Positions 62,876-64,000 of a stretch of DNA of 64,000 bases are shown piece by piece; positions within the stretch are counted from its first letter, which is position 1; every line of letters begins with the position of its first letter. Made by a program: the position numbers and the translations under genes. Where the stretch lies: NCBI RefSeq assembly GCF_002078015.1, contig NZ_LWBP01000178.1:58855-122854 (forward strand), written 5' to 3'. This stretch comes from Niastella populi (GTDB taxonomy: Bacteria > Bacteroidota > Bacteroidia > Chitinophagales > Chitinophagaceae). Under the pieces are notes generated by a model. It did not search any database. It was given only the letters and a program-made list of their open reading frames with translations, and had not been told where the DNA came from.

Positions 62876-63487
62876 CTATTGAATAACCCTGGTAACTACC
62901 TGCGAATAACCCCGTTCATTGTTGGTACCAATTACCATGACCCGGAACCAGTACCGCTGGTCGGAAATCAAACCCTGAAAAGTATAACTACCTTCCGAAG
63001 AACCAATCCCCGCCCATTCGGTGCTCAAAGTGGGTTGCTCTTTGGTGTACTGGTGTACGTATGCTTTTACACCGGTAACGTTTTTCACACTGGTAGTAGC
63101 TTCTCCCGGCTGCCCCAGTTTAACTTCCAGTATTTCAACCGAAGGAGGCAAACTATTCCTGGTGCCGGATTCACTTGTTACATCGAAACCGGTGCTAAGG
63201 ATCAACGTCCTGTTACCCTTACTGATATCGGTAACATAATCTGCACATTGCTGTATCAGGTTGAGCACGTTTTCCTTAACATCCTTTTTAATTGATACCA
63301 TGTGTTTATCCCGTCCTTCGGCGTTAGCCAGTGCCTGCAGGAACACAGGTTCCACTTTTATGAGTTCCGTCAGCGCTTCAGGCGGATTGGGAAAATCAGG
63401 ATTGTTTGCCAGCTTCTCTTTAATCCGCTGGATTATAATCGGGATTTCGCTTTCGCGTTTTTTATATTTAGCTTTCACCTGTCTCAT
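62876..63487 (-). CDS. Protein with C-terminal FN3-like domain
   Basis: 203 aa. No signal peptide (MRQVKAKYKKRESEIPIIIQ). Residues 1-100 are helical (KLANNPDFPNPPEALTELI, KKDVKENVLNLIQQCADYV), and 110-203 form an FN3-like sandwich (EILEVKLGQPGEATTSVKNV, YTFQGLISDQRYWFRVMVIG). This pattern resembles cytoplasmic or type-VI-like accessory proteins of Bacteroidetes, but I cannot name a function. Confidence 0.7.
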   Translation of the reverse strand: MRQVKAKYKKRESEIPIIIQRIKEKLANNPDFPNPPEALTELIKVEPVFLQALANAEGRDKHMVSIKKDVKENVLNLIQQCADYVTDISKGNRTLILSTGFDVTSESGTRNSLPPSVEILEVKLGQPGEATTSVKNVTGVKAYVHQYTKEQPTLSTEWAGIGSSEGSYTFQGLISDQRYWFRVMVIGTNNERGYSQVVTRVIQ

Positions 63488-64000
63488 GATGATGAGTTTT
63501 AAAGGTTAAATAATCGGGATTCCATACGCTACTATCAAATCCTATATCCATTTGATATTTTCAGGTTTCCGGATATACAAAAGTTTGCCTTATACCACCG
63601 TATTCCGATAGTTTGTGCTTTAGCCCAGGCTAAAGACTGGTGACATACAGTCATTGAACTCTGGTGAATAAAGGCCGTAAGAAAATGTAATGGCCAATAC
63701 AAGTGGAACTAAATTGCCTGAATGAACCTTTTTACCGTTGGATCCTTAAAGTGAAATTCATCTTTCAAATTAACCGGTTTAACTCGCCCGATGAAATTAC
63801 CTCGTACTACGTAGTGACAGATTTTTCGGTTACTCATTCAGGGTGCCGTTCTTCCATACAAATATAATATGGGGAATAAACGATTTCCAAATGTGCGTTC
63901 GTTCTATTCGTTTTGTTCGTTCTGTTCGTTCTGTTCGTAATATGCGCCAAATAATTACCCCTGACGGTGGTATTTGCGACATTATTTTTTTGAAGCCCGA
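63488..64000. other. Gene-free end of the window with promoter and GTTCGTTCT words
   Basis: Minus-strand TATATTTG (63859-63866) with TTG at 63888-63890 (21-nt spacer) is a possible promoter giving a 365-nt leader to the FN3-like gene. GTTCGTTCT/GTTCGTTTT 9-bp words repeat at 63895-63940. Nothing else is recognised. Confidence 0.45.

Overview
The window looks like chromosomal DNA of a Bacteroidota bacterium, most likely family Chitinophagaceae (Niastella/Chitinophaga-like). The reasons are: an ECF sigma / FecR / SusC / SusD cassette, two secreted proteins with type IX secretion C-terminal sorting domains, DUF4270 and SusD-type lipoproteins, type III glutamine synthetase, two-domain ClpC, and promoters of the Bacteroidetes form TTG-N19-21-TAnnTTTG with few Shine-Dalgarno sequences. 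This placement is inferred from gene content; no rRNA or tRNA gene was seen.

Layout. 1-6.8 kb: housekeeping genes, all minus strand (pyrG, a 58-aa membrane peptide, proC, hldD, purL). 6.9-11.4 kb: two glycosyltransferases and a polytopic membrane protein, with a 0.9-kb tandem-repeat array between two divergent genes. 11.6-16.2 kb: glnN, a gene-free tract with 21-bp periodicity, a NUDIX hydrolase, a basic secreted protein and a Cys-rich secreted peptide. 16.3-19.8 kb: twin T9SS-exported proteins. 20.2-24.4 kb: cmk, a candidate 6S-like RNA, clpC and a STAS-domain protein. 24.7-34.4 kb: ispD, an FkbM methyltransferase, a GNAT/FemAB-like protein, two M1 metallopeptidases (one fused to a probable outer-membrane barrel), a polyprenyl glycosylphosphotransferase and a Gfo/Idh/MocA oxidoreductase. 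34.5-43.4 kb: L,D-transpeptidase-like protein, a Panacea (SocA-like) plus two-TM protein pair, a LytTR regulator / DUF4907 / Kelch lipoprotein cluster, a DUF4270 lipoprotein plus OM barrel, and a propeller lipoprotein. 43.7-49 kb: GNAT (IucB-like), two single-domain AraC regulators, a GMC oxidoreductase, a small basic protein and a decayed GT2. 49.4-56.6 kb: sigma/FecR/SusC/SusD uptake locus. 56.9-63.5 kb: secreted amidase, lipoproteins, an AraC gene fragment, Sel1-repeat proteins and an FN3-like protein.

The most unusual content lies between genes. Many gaps are filled by short degenerate 'word' repeats of 7-9 bp in which one base varies. One family alternates a conserved ~19-bp separator containing GAATAC words with ~24-25 bp of variable words, at a 42-44 bp pitch, and occurs at five or more loci. 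Two other word families also occur inside the coding sequence of one M1 peptidase, in frame, exactly where its neighbouring paralogue lacks the segment. Other leads are a ~185-nt RNA whose ends pair and which has its own terminator, the Panacea/two-TM overlap pair, and the peptidase-barrel fusion.
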